Translations under genes and position numbers: made by a program
Part shown: piece by piece, positions 1 through 7,658 of the stretch
Layout of the letters: every line of letters starts with the position of its first letter
Numbering within the stretch: position 1 is the first letter of the stretch
The notes under the pieces: model-generated
What the model was told of the DNA's origin: nothing
What the model saw: only the letters and a program-made list of their open reading frames with translations
Database searches by the model: none
Origin: Flavobacterium sp. DG2-3
Lineage (GTDB): Bacteria > Bacteroidota > Bacteroidia > Flavobacteriales > Flavobacteriaceae
Direction of reading: 5' to 3'
NCBI RefSeq assembly: GCF_030730925.1
Contig: NZ_JAVAMB010000002.1
Coordinates: 1 to 64,000, forward strand
DNA length: 64,000 bases

Positions 1-76
1 TGAAATTGGTAGACACGCTGGACTTAAAATCCAGTGAACAGCAATGTTCGTGCGGGTTCAAGTCCCGCTCTGAGTA
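1..76 (+). tRNA. tRNA-Leu(UAA), 5' end cut off by the window
   Basis: The anticodon stem (18-22 with 30-34) encloses a seven-base loop whose middle triplet at 25-27 is TAA, which reads leucine UUA codons. A long variable arm at 35-51 forms a hairpin, as expected for a class II tRNA such as Leu. The T arm is 52-68 with the loop TTCAAGT. The 3' acceptor strand is 69-75 and the discriminator A is at 76. CCA is not encoded. The 5' acceptor strand and the start of the D arm lie before the window. Confidence 0.95.
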
Positions 77-78
77 CA

Positions 79-116
79 AAACTTCAATTGGCTTTTGCTA
101 GTTGAAGTTTTTTTTT
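79..116 (+). terminator. Intrinsic terminator after tRNA-Leu
   Basis: The inverted repeat AAACTTCAA ... TTGAAGTTT is followed by a run of T directly downstream of the tRNA. Confidence 0.8.
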
Positions 117-191
117 GCTTAAAATTGAGATCACTCGTTAATTTTTATATTTTTACTTCACTATTCTAGCTAACCATAATATCGTTTAACT

Positions 192-644
192 ATGCAAAAT
201 GTTTTTCTTAAAGAAGATTGTGATCAATTTATAAACAGAATTAATCAGCTTAAATCAGATTCACAACCACTTTGGGGTAAAATGTCAGTTGATCAAATGC
301 TGGCTCATTGCAATGTGACGTATGAAATGGTATTTGATGATATTCATGCGAAACCAAATGCTTTTATGAGATTTCTTTTAAAGACATTAGCTAAAAAAGC
401 AGTTGTAGGCGATACTCCTTATTCTAGAAATATTAAAACGGCTCCACAGTTTATTGTTAAAGGTGATCGAGATTTTGATCTTGAAAAAAATAGACTCATT
501 AATTACATAAATAAGACCCAAAGCTTGGGCGAAAGTGAATTTGAAGGAAAAGAATCTCTTTCTTTTGGAAAATTATCTTCAAAAGAATGGAATAATATGT
601 TTGCTAAACATTTGGATCATCATTTTTCACAATTTGGAGTTTAA
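192..644 (+). CDS. DUF1569 / DinB-like protein
   Basis: A 150-residue soluble protein without a signal peptide. The segment around residues 28-45 (WGKMSVDQMLAHC) and the C-terminal LDHHFSQFG resemble the DUF1569 family, which shares the four-helix DinB/YfiT fold with metal-binding histidines. The molecular function of that family is not established. The next gene starts 12 bp downstream on the same strand, so the two may be co-transcribed. The assignment rests on motif recognition only. Confidence 0.8.
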   Translation: MQNVFLKEDCDQFINRINQLKSDSQPLWGKMSVDQMLAHCNVTYEMVFDDIHAKPNAFMRFLLKTLAKKAVVGDTPYSRNIKTAPQFIVKGDRDFDLEKNRLINYINKTQSLGESEFEGKESLSFGKLSSKEWNNMFAKHLDHHFSQFGV

Positions 645-656
645 AACTTTATAGCT

Positions 657-1091
657 ATGAGAATTTATACAATTATTTTTTTTCTGCTTTTAGGAATTTC
701 TTCTTATGCTCAAAAAGAAGAGGCGCAAAAATGTATTGAATCTTTTTTCGAAGGATTTCATCAGCGCGATTCTGCAAAGATTAAATTAGTATGCTCAGAC
801 AAAATGATTTTGCAATCTATTAGTGAAAGTGCAGCTAAAGGAAATAGACTTTCTAATGAAAGTGCGAAAGAATTTTATAAATCTATCGCATCAATTCCTT
901 CAAATATAAAATTTCAAGAAAAAATATTGAGTTATAACATTCAAATTGATGGAACAATGGCTCATGTTTGGACTCCTTACGAATTTTACATTAATGATAA
1001 ACTAAGCCATACTGGAGTAAATGCTTTTACACTGTTTAAAGAAAAAGATTCGTGGAAGATTATTTATATAATCGATACACGAAGAAAATAA
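657..1091 (+). CDS. Secreted NTF2-like (SnoaL-type) protein
   Basis: A 144-residue protein with an N-terminal signal peptide (residues 1-18, ending SSYAQ). The remainder fits an NTF2-like alpha+beta cone: an N-terminal helix with FFEGFHQRD, then strands ending in AHVWTPYEFYI and WKIIYIIDTRRK. Members of this fold are small ligand-binding or enzyme-like proteins, so no substrate can be given. It is probably periplasmic. Its stop codon directly abuts the stop of the convergent endonuclease III gene, leaving no spacer and no room for a terminator. Confidence 0.75.
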   Translation: MRIYTIIFFLLLGISSYAQKEEAQKCIESFFEGFHQRDSAKIKLVCSDKMILQSISESAAKGNRLSNESAKEFYKSIASIPSNIKFQEKILSYNIQIDGTMAHVWTPYEFYINDKLSHTGVNAFTLFKEKDSWKIIYIIDTRRK

Positions 1092-1742
1092 TTAATTTTT
1101 AAGTATTTCAGTATTGTAATATAAACAAATATCAGTCAAAAGACATTCAGGACATTTTGGTTTGGGTCTGCATGTTTCTCTGCCTAAAAAAGATATTGCC
1201 ATTCCTATTTCAGACCAGATATTCTTAGGAAGAACCTGCATTAAGTCTTTCTCTATTTTATTTCCGTCTTTATTTTCTTTTACAATTCCAATTCTTGGAG
1301 CGACTCTGATGACATGTAAATCAGCAATAATTCCTTCGGCAGGTTTATTGGTTTCTCGTAGAATAACATTTGCAGATTTTCTTCCCACACCTTTTAAAGT
1401 TGTCAATCCGCTCATTGTTAGTGGAATATCTTTGTCTTCTTTAATAGTATTTGCAATTTCTAAAATCCATTTTGCTTTTGTAGAATGGTTTCGGACTTTA
1501 GTGATGTAAGATGTAAAAGTTTCTAAATCGGTTTTTGAAATGCTTTTTAACGTTGGATATTTTTCGAATAAAATCGGAGCTATGTTATTTATATTAGCAT
1601 CTGAATCTTGTGCAGATAGGATCACCATAACAAGTAATTGATATGTATTTTCGTATTCTAAAGGATGCTTTTTTCCTTTATATTTTTTTAAAATGGGTTT
1701 TAATTTTATTTCCCAATCCGAAGTCTCACCAAATAAATCCAT
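1092..1742 (-). CDS. nth: Endonuclease III-type DNA glycosylase (HhH-GPD)
   Basis: Base-excision-repair glycosylase/AP lyase of 216 residues, close to the 211 of E. coli Nth. The N-terminal part has LVMVILSAQDSD. The helix-hairpin-helix LKGVGRKSANVIL (about residues 114-126) carries the catalytic lysine. ADLHVIRV supplies the conserved aspartate about 18 residues later. Four C-terminal cysteines (CRPKPKCPEC...C) form an apparent 4Fe-4S site, spaced C-x5-C-x2-C-x5-C, while the classic Nth spacing begins C-x6-C. It therefore belongs to the Nth superfamily but may be a side branch rather than the orthologue. Confidence 0.88.
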   Translation of the reverse strand: MDLFGETSDWEIKLKPILKKYKGKKHPLEYENTYQLLVMVILSAQDSDANINNIAPILFEKYPTLKSISKTDLETFTSYITKVRNHSTKAKWILEIANTIKEDKDIPLTMSGLTTLKGVGRKSANVILRETNKPAEGIIADLHVIRVAPRIGIVKENKDGNKIEKDLMQVLPKNIWSEIGMAISFLGRETCRPKPKCPECLLTDICLYYNTEILKN

Positions 1743-1798
1743 TTCGTTTAAAATTAAAATATTGAAAACTAGGTTTTTGCATTATAAATTTACGGATT

Positions 1799-2656
1799 TT
1801 AAATAAACTCAAGAATTTTTTTAATAACGCTGTGATTTCCTAGAATTTTTCTGTGACCTAGTCCTTCGGTTAAATATAAAGTTCCATTTTCCAAGTTTTC
1901 ATGTATATGAATTCCAGCTTTTACAGAAACTTCTGGATCGTCATTATCATGCATTACTAGAACAGGAATTTTTATTTTCTGAGCTGCTCTGTAAGCCGAA
2001 AAATCATCCATTTTCACTTGGTATCTATTTTCAAAAGAATCTCTAAGACGATTGCTGATTTCTTTTTTCAATCCCAATTTAAAAGTAAATTCATCTAAGA
2101 TATCCTGAACAATATCTCCGCTTCCAATAACTACCGCTTTTTCCACCTTAAGTCCGTCTTTAATAGCGTTCAGAACCGACATTCCGCCTAAAGAATGCCC
2201 GATTGCAATTTCAAAAGGTCCGAATTGCTTTTCTATTTCTAATATAGATGCTATAAACTCTGACATTATTGTTGTTTTGCCTTCTGATTTTCCGTGTGCT
2301 GGTGCATCAAAACTAATTGTAGAATAACCATTAGCCAAAAGCTCATCGGCAATTTTAAAGAGCTGAGTCCCTCTTCCAGACCAGCCGTGAACTAATAATA
2401 CTTTGCACTCACTTTGCCCATATGAATATGTAACTACACTTTTATCAATCGCAGGAACATGAATTAATTTTTGAATGCTTTTGGAATCCATTTCTAATTC
2501 ACGTTTCGGAACTTTATGTTTTATTGGTGTTGTGAAAATCTTTGCAGCAAATTTTGTAACTAATTTTGTAGATATAAAAGCGCAGATTTTCGCAGAAATT
2601 ATAATAATCTTCGGAATTTTTAATGATTTAGTAGGATTGGTTGCCTTTTTTGCCAT
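1799..2656 (-). CDS. Alpha/beta hydrolase
   Basis: A 285-residue hydrolase. The nucleophile elbow GHSLGG (serine near residue 154) follows an oxyanion-loop HGWSGRG near 92. The acid is probably in VMHDNDDPE (about 235) and the base in GLGHRKIL (about 265), completing a Ser-Asp-His triad. The first 50 residues are basic and hydrophobic (PKIIIISAKICAFIS), suggesting an amphipathic or membrane-associated N-terminus. The substrate is unknown; the closest general class is serine aminopeptidase S33-like lysophospholipases and esterases. It is divergent from glgA and has no partner gene. Confidence 0.85.
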   Translation of the reverse strand: MAKKATNPTKSLKIPKIIIISAKICAFISTKLVTKFAAKIFTTPIKHKVPKRELEMDSKSIQKLIHVPAIDKSVVTYSYGQSECKVLLVHGWSGRGTQLFKIADELLANGYSTISFDAPAHGKSEGKTTIMSEFIASILEIEKQFGPFEIAIGHSLGGMSVLNAIKDGLKVEKAVVIGSGDIVQDILDEFTFKLGLKKEISNRLRDSFENRYQVKMDDFSAYRAAQKIKIPVLVMHDNDDPEVSVKAGIHIHENLENGTLYLTEGLGHRKILGNHSVIKKILEFI

Positions 2657-2772
2657 TTCAATAAAACTTATTTAAAGGAAGGATTTTGCTTGTTTTTTTG
2701 CTAAATTTAAAAAAGCATAAAAGTAGTAATAAATGATTGCTGCTTATATATAATCATAAATTAATTTCTGAA

Positions 2773-4200
2773 ATGGAAATATTTCATATTAGTGCAGAAT
2801 GTTATCCAGTAGCAAAGGTTGGCGGTTTGGGTGATGTAGTTGGTGCATTGCCTAAATATCAACAGTTTGCGGGGCATGACGTTAGAGTTGTACTTCCTTG
2901 TTATGACACGAAGTTCAAAAATGAAAATGATTTTGAATGTGTGCATTGGGGAACTGTTAAATTAGGAAGTTTTAATTTTCAGTTTAGCGTCTTAAAAGAA
3001 ACAACAGATAAGCTAGGTTTTGAATTATATCTAATAGAAATTAATGAGTTATTTAATCGTCCGAATGTTTATGGTTATGAGGATGATATCGAAAGATTTT
3101 TATCTTTTCAGATTGCTACACTTGATTGGATTCTAGCTCGAAATCAAGTTCCAGATATTATCAATTGTCATGATCATCACACAGGTGTTATTCCATTTTT
3201 GCTTCAGTTTGCTTATAAATATGAAAATTTGAAGCATGTAAAAACGGTTATTACAATACATAATGGATTATATCAGGGATGGTTTGGCTTTGATAAACTG
3301 TATTATTTGCCAGAGTTTGACTTGAAACATGTTGGGTTTTTAGAATGGAGCAATTCTATAAATTCTCTCGCTGTAGGTATTAAATGCGCGAATGCTGTGA
3401 CTACGGTTTCACCAAGTTATTTAAATGAAATTAATATTTCAGCAAATGGATTAGAATCATTGTTTAACTCGGTTCGACATAAATCTAAGGGAATTTTAAA
3501 CGGAATTGATATTGAGGTGTGGAATCCAGCTAAAGATCAAATGATTGCTGAAAACTATTCTATTGATGATTTCGAAATAGGAAAAAGAAAAAACAAAGAA
3601 AAATTGTGCGAAGAGTTTGATCTAGATCCGTCAAAACCATTATTTAGTTTTATTGGAAGATTATTTGAAGAAAAAGGAGGCGATTTGCTACCGCATGCTT
3701 CAGCTTTAGCTTTGTCAGAACATTTTGAGGAAATTAATATTCTGATTTTAGGATCAGGAAATTCAGAAATTGAATCGCAGTTAACTCAGCTGAGAAATGA
3801 TTATAAAGGAAATTACAATGTTTTTATAGGTTATAATGAAAATTTAGCGCATTTGATTTATGCGGGTTCAGATTATATTTTAATGCCTTCTAGAGTTGAA
3901 CCATGCGGCTTAAATCAGATGTATGCCATGCGTTACGGGACAATTCCGATTGTTAGAAGAACTGGAGGGTTAAGAGACACGGTTGTTGATTTTGGAGATG
4001 AAGGAAATGGGGTTTGTCATGATCAGGCTTCTGTAGCCGACATTTGCTATTCAATAAATCGTGCGGTTAGGTTGTATGAGGATAGAATAAATTTCAATAA
4101 AGTTTTAAAAAGAGGAATGACAGCAGATCATTCCTGGGAAAGTGTTTGCCAAGAATATATCGAAATATACAACTTAATAATTCAGCAAAATGAAATTTAA
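2773..4200 (+). CDS. glgA: Glycogen synthase (ADP-glucose type)
   Basis: GT5 glycosyltransferase transferring glucose from ADP-glucose to the growing alpha-1,4-glucan in the cytoplasm. The start at 2773 is chosen because residue 1 then leads straight into MEIFHISAECYPVAKVGGLGDVV, the canonical N-terminus holding the KVGGLGD nucleotide-sugar loop. A 12-codon upstream extension from 2737 is not conserved-looking. The C-terminal EPCGLNQMYAMRYGTIPIVR and TGGLRDTV match the family's second substrate-binding block. The length (475 aa) is normal. The 3' end overlaps glgC by 11 bp, so the two are probably translationally coupled. Confidence 0.97.
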   Translation: MEIFHISAECYPVAKVGGLGDVVGALPKYQQFAGHDVRVVLPCYDTKFKNENDFECVHWGTVKLGSFNFQFSVLKETTDKLGFELYLIEINELFNRPNVYGYEDDIERFLSFQIATLDWILARNQVPDIINCHDHHTGVIPFLLQFAYKYENLKHVKTVITIHNGLYQGWFGFDKLYYLPEFDLKHVGFLEWSNSINSLAVGIKCANAVTTVSPSYLNEINISANGLESLFNSVRHKSKGILNGIDIEVWNPAKDQMIAENYSIDDFEIGKRKNKEKLCEEFDLDPSKPLFSFIGRLFEEKGGDLLPHASALALSEHFEEINILILGSGNSEIESQLTQLRNDYKGNYNVFIGYNENLAHLIYAGSDYILMPSRVEPCGLNQMYAMRYGTIPIVRRTGGLRDTVVDFGDEGNGVCHDQASVADICYSINRAVRLYEDRINFNKVLKRGMTADHSWESVCQEYIEIYNLIIQQNEI

Positions 4201-5470
4201 AAAGAAAAATGTAGTTGCCATTATTTTAGGAGGTGGACAAGGTTCACGTTTATTTCCATTGACAGAAACAAGATCAAAACCAGCAGTTCCGATTGGAGGA
4301 AAATATCGTTTGGTCGATATTCCGATTTCTAATTGCATCAATTCTGATATCTTTAAAATATTTGTTTTGACACAATTTAATTCTGCTTCTCTAAATGCTC
4401 ACATTAAGAATACTTTTAATTTCAGCATTTTCAGCCAGTCTTTCGTTGATATTTTGGCTGCAGAACAAACTCCTGATAATCCAACTTGGTTTCAGGGAAC
4501 GGCAGATGCTGTAAGACAATGTATGTCGCATTTTTTAAAACACGATTTTGATCATGCATTGATTCTTTCTGGAGATCAGCTGTATCAGATGGATTTTAAT
4601 GAAATGCTCGAAGCTCATATCGCTGCCGATGCAGAAATTTCTATTGCAACTTTACCCGTAAATGCTAAAGATGCTCCAGAGTTTGGAATTCTAAAAACGA
4701 ACCACGAAAGTGTTATCGAAGCTTTTATAGAAAAACCGCACGCGTCACTATTACCAGATTGGGAATCTGAAGTGAGCGAACAAATGCAGGAAAAAGGCAA
4801 AAAATATCTTGCCTCAATGGGAATTTATATTTTTAATAAGCCTCTTTTGGAAGAATTGATGGCTGATCCTGAAACGAAAGATTTCGGTAAAGAAATTATT
4901 CCGCAAGCTGTTGGGAAACATAAAATTTTAAGTTATCAGTACGAAGGATATTGGACAGATATCGGAAATATTGAATCCTTTTTTGAAGCTAATATTGGTT
5001 TGACAGCAGATATACCTGAGTTTAATTTGTTCGATAACGAAAATAAAATTTTTACAAGACCGAGATTATTACCGCCGTCAAAATTTAGAAATTCAATTAT
5101 AAACCAATCTTTAATTTCTGAAGGCTGTATTATTAATGCGAAAGAGATTAAAAGTTCTGTAATTGGTATCCGCTCTAGAATTGGCGAGGGTACTGTTTTG
5201 GAGAACTGTTACGTAATGGGGAACGATTTCTATCAGGATCTGGATGAAATGAATTACGAAAGCAGTATTAATAAAATACATGTTGGTATTGGTGAAAACT
5301 GCTTTATTAATAATGCTCTTATCGATAAAAATGTGCGTATTGGAAACAATGTCCACATTAGCGGAGGAAAACATTTGGATAATTTTACCAATGAATTGTA
5401 CAGTATAAAAGACGGAATTGTGGTCATCAAAAAAGGTGTTACGCTTTCAGATAATTTTAGAATTGAATAA
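4190..5470 (+). CDS. glgC: Glucose-1-phosphate adenylyltransferase (ADP-glucose pyrophosphorylase)
   Basis: Makes ADP-glucose and pyrophosphate from ATP and glucose-1-phosphate, the committed step of glycogen synthesis. It has the nucleotidyltransferase signature GGGQGSRLFPLTETRSKP at residues 14-31, then IGGKYRLVDIPISNC and the WFQGTADAV motif. A left-handed beta-helix of hexapeptide repeats makes up the C-terminal third (from about residue 300). At 426 aa it has typical length. It starts inside the end of glgA, so enzyme and substrate supplier are made together. Confidence 0.97.
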   Translation: MKFKKKNVVAIILGGGQGSRLFPLTETRSKPAVPIGGKYRLVDIPISNCINSDIFKIFVLTQFNSASLNAHIKNTFNFSIFSQSFVDILAAEQTPDNPTWFQGTADAVRQCMSHFLKHDFDHALILSGDQLYQMDFNEMLEAHIAADAEISIATLPVNAKDAPEFGILKTNHESVIEAFIEKPHASLLPDWESEVSEQMQEKGKKYLASMGIYIFNKPLLEELMADPETKDFGKEIIPQAVGKHKILSYQYEGYWTDIGNIESFFEANIGLTADIPEFNLFDNENKIFTRPRLLPPSKFRNSIINQSLISEGCIINAKEIKSSVIGIRSRIGEGTVLENCYVMGNDFYQDLDEMNYESSINKIHVGIGENCFINNALIDKNVRIGNNVHISGGKHLDNFTNELYSIKDGIVVIKKGVTLSDNFRIE

Positions 5471-5493
5471 AATCAAAAAAAAAAAATAATTTA

Positions 5494-5527
5494 AAAATTC
5501 CAAATTCCAAATTCCAAATTCCAAATC
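5494..5527 (+). repeat. Tandem AAATTCC repeat, about four units, between glgC and glgB
   Basis: The 7-base unit AAATTCC is repeated back to back, the last copy slightly altered. The same motif forms stems or single copies at 29269-29307, 43932-43961 and 45080-45113. Confidence 0.8.
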
Positions 5528-5549
5528 CAATTATTCTAGAAAACAATAT

Positions 5550-7454
5550 ATGAGTAAAGTAATCCCACATTCTCTTTTTACCGACTTTGACATCGATTTA
5601 TTCAAAGCTGGAAAACACTTCAGATTATATGAAAAACTTGGAGCACATTTAATCGAAGTTAATGGGGTAAAAGGCGTTTACTTTGCTGTGTGGGCTCCTA
5701 CGGCCCATTCGGTTTCGGTTGTTGGCGATTTTAATTATTGGACACAAGGAGAACATCTTTTAAATGTTCGTTGGGATTCTTCTGGAATTTGGGAAGGATT
5801 TATTCCTGAGATTTCAAAAGGAGCACTTTATAAATACAAGATTCAATCTAACATTAACGGCGTAATTACTGAAAAAGCCGATCCTTTTGCGCGTTACTGC
5901 GAAAAACCGCCGCACACCGCGTCTGTAGTCTGGGATTTGGATTATAAGTGGAAAGATGAAAATTGGATGCAGAATCGCCAAGATTTTAATGCTTTAGATA
6001 AGCCATATTCGGTTTACGAAGTGCATTTGGGTTCTTGGAAAAGAGCGGATCATAACCGTTTTTTGACTTATCTCGAACTTGCTGATGATTTGGTGAAATA
6101 TGTAAAAGAGACTGGTTTTACACATGTCGAATTCATGCCGATCATGGAATATCCTTACGATCCTTCGTGGGGCTATCAGCTTACGGGGTATTTTGCGCCG
6201 ACTTCCCGTTTTGGAAAACCGCAGGATTTTATGGTATTGGTGGATAAACTGCATCAAGAGGGAATTGGTGTAATTTTAGATTGGGTTCCGTCGCATTTTC
6301 CAGACGATGCACATGGCTTAGGTTATTTTGATGGTTCGCATTTATATGAACATCCAGATCGCAGAAAAGGATATCATCCAGATTGGAAAAGTTTGGTTTT
6401 TAATTACGGAAGAAATGAGGTTCGTGCTTTTCTAATAAGTAATGCTGTTTTCTGGCTTCAAAATTATCATATCGACGGACTTAGAGTTGATGCTGTAGCG
6501 TCAATGCTTTATCTGGATTATTCCCGAAAAGATGGCGAATGGGAAGCTAATATTTTTGGTGGAAGAGAAAATCTTGATTCGATAAGTTTTCTTAAAGAAT
6601 TTAATGAAGTAATTTATTCTAATTTTGATGGAGTTCAAACTATTGCAGAAGAAAGCACTTCATTTCCGATGGTTTCAAGACCGACTTCTTTTGGAGGTTT
6701 AGGGTTTGGAATGAAATGGATGATGGGTTGGATGCACGACACTTTGAAGTATTTTCAAAAAGAAACAGTTTATAGAAAATACCATCAAAATGATTTGACT
6801 TTTTCGATGACTTACGCCTTTACTGAAAATTTCATGCTTCCGTTTTCTCATGATGAAGTGGTTTACGGCAAACAATCTCTAATTTACAAAATGCCAGGTG
6901 ACGAATGGCAGCGTTTTGCAAACCTGAGATTATTATACGGTTATATGTTTACGCATCCTGGAACAAAACTTCTGTTTATGGGGGCTGAATTTGGGCAGAC
7001 CAATGAATGGAATTTTGAACAGAGTCTTGACTGGCATTTATTGCAATATGACTTTCATTCTGGAATTAAAAGATTGATTACAGATTTGAATCAATTGTAT
7101 AAATCGCAGCCTGCATTGTATGAAAAACAATTTAGAGGAGATGGTTTTGAATGGATTAACTATTCCGATCATCAAAATGCTATTTTATCCTATATTCGAA
7201 AAGGAAATAATCCAGATGAGAATTTAATTGTAGTCTGTAATTTTACTCAGGTTGTTCGAGAAAATTATCGAATTGGTATTCCTAAAAAAGGCACTTTGCA
7301 GGAGATTTTTAATAGTGATGCCAAGATTTACGGCGGAAGCGGAACAGAAAATCCAAAAACAATAAAAGTGGATGCAATAGCTTATGATGGAAGAGATTTT
7401 TCTGCTGAATTAATTTTACCGCCTTTAGGTGTAACCGTGTATTCTTTGGTTTAA
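5550..7454 (+). CDS. glgB: 1,4-alpha-glucan branching enzyme
   Basis: GH13 enzyme introducing alpha-1,6 branches into glycogen. An N-terminal CBM48/E-set domain (about residues 35-115, with VVGDFNYW) precedes the TIM barrel. Catalytic residues are visible: the nucleophile Asp in DGLRVDAV (about 313), the acid/base Glu in TIAEEST (about 366) and the stabilising Asp in HDEV (about 434). At 634 aa it lacks the extra N1 domain of the roughly 730-aa E. coli protein, which is common. It lies 79 bp after glgC. Confidence 0.97.
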   Translation: MSKVIPHSLFTDFDIDLFKAGKHFRLYEKLGAHLIEVNGVKGVYFAVWAPTAHSVSVVGDFNYWTQGEHLLNVRWDSSGIWEGFIPEISKGALYKYKIQSNINGVITEKADPFARYCEKPPHTASVVWDLDYKWKDENWMQNRQDFNALDKPYSVYEVHLGSWKRADHNRFLTYLELADDLVKYVKETGFTHVEFMPIMEYPYDPSWGYQLTGYFAPTSRFGKPQDFMVLVDKLHQEGIGVILDWVPSHFPDDAHGLGYFDGSHLYEHPDRRKGYHPDWKSLVFNYGRNEVRAFLISNAVFWLQNYHIDGLRVDAVASMLYLDYSRKDGEWEANIFGGRENLDSISFLKEFNEVIYSNFDGVQTIAEESTSFPMVSRPTSFGGLGFGMKWMMGWMHDTLKYFQKETVYRKYHQNDLTFSMTYAFTENFMLPFSHDEVVYGKQSLIYKMPGDEWQRFANLRLLYGYMFTHPGTKLLFMGAEFGQTNEWNFEQSLDWHLLQYDFHSGIKRLITDLNQLYKSQPALYEKQFRGDGFEWINYSDHQNAILSYIRKGNNPDENLIVVCNFTQVVRENYRIGIPKKGTLQEIFNSDAKIYGGSGTENPKTIKVDAIAYDGRDFSAELILPPLGVTVYSLV

Positions 7455-7658
7455 TAAAATTCTGATATCATTTTTTGAGAGTAAGATTTTATCATTTTAT
7501 CGTTTCAAAATTATCAAATTGTTGATTTTTTGTTTGGTAATTTGAAAGTCGTTCAGAAAAAACGTTTTCGTTAATAAACCTTTTATTCATAGGGTGTTAT
7601 GAACTTTTTTTGTATGTTTGATTAGAAGGAAAATGTTATAAATTAATTCATTTGAGAT

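Noticed and set aside
5494..5527. Short direct repeats as a possible replication or phage attachment site
   Set aside because: The unit is only 7 bp, no integrase or replication gene is nearby, and the same motif recurs in terminators.
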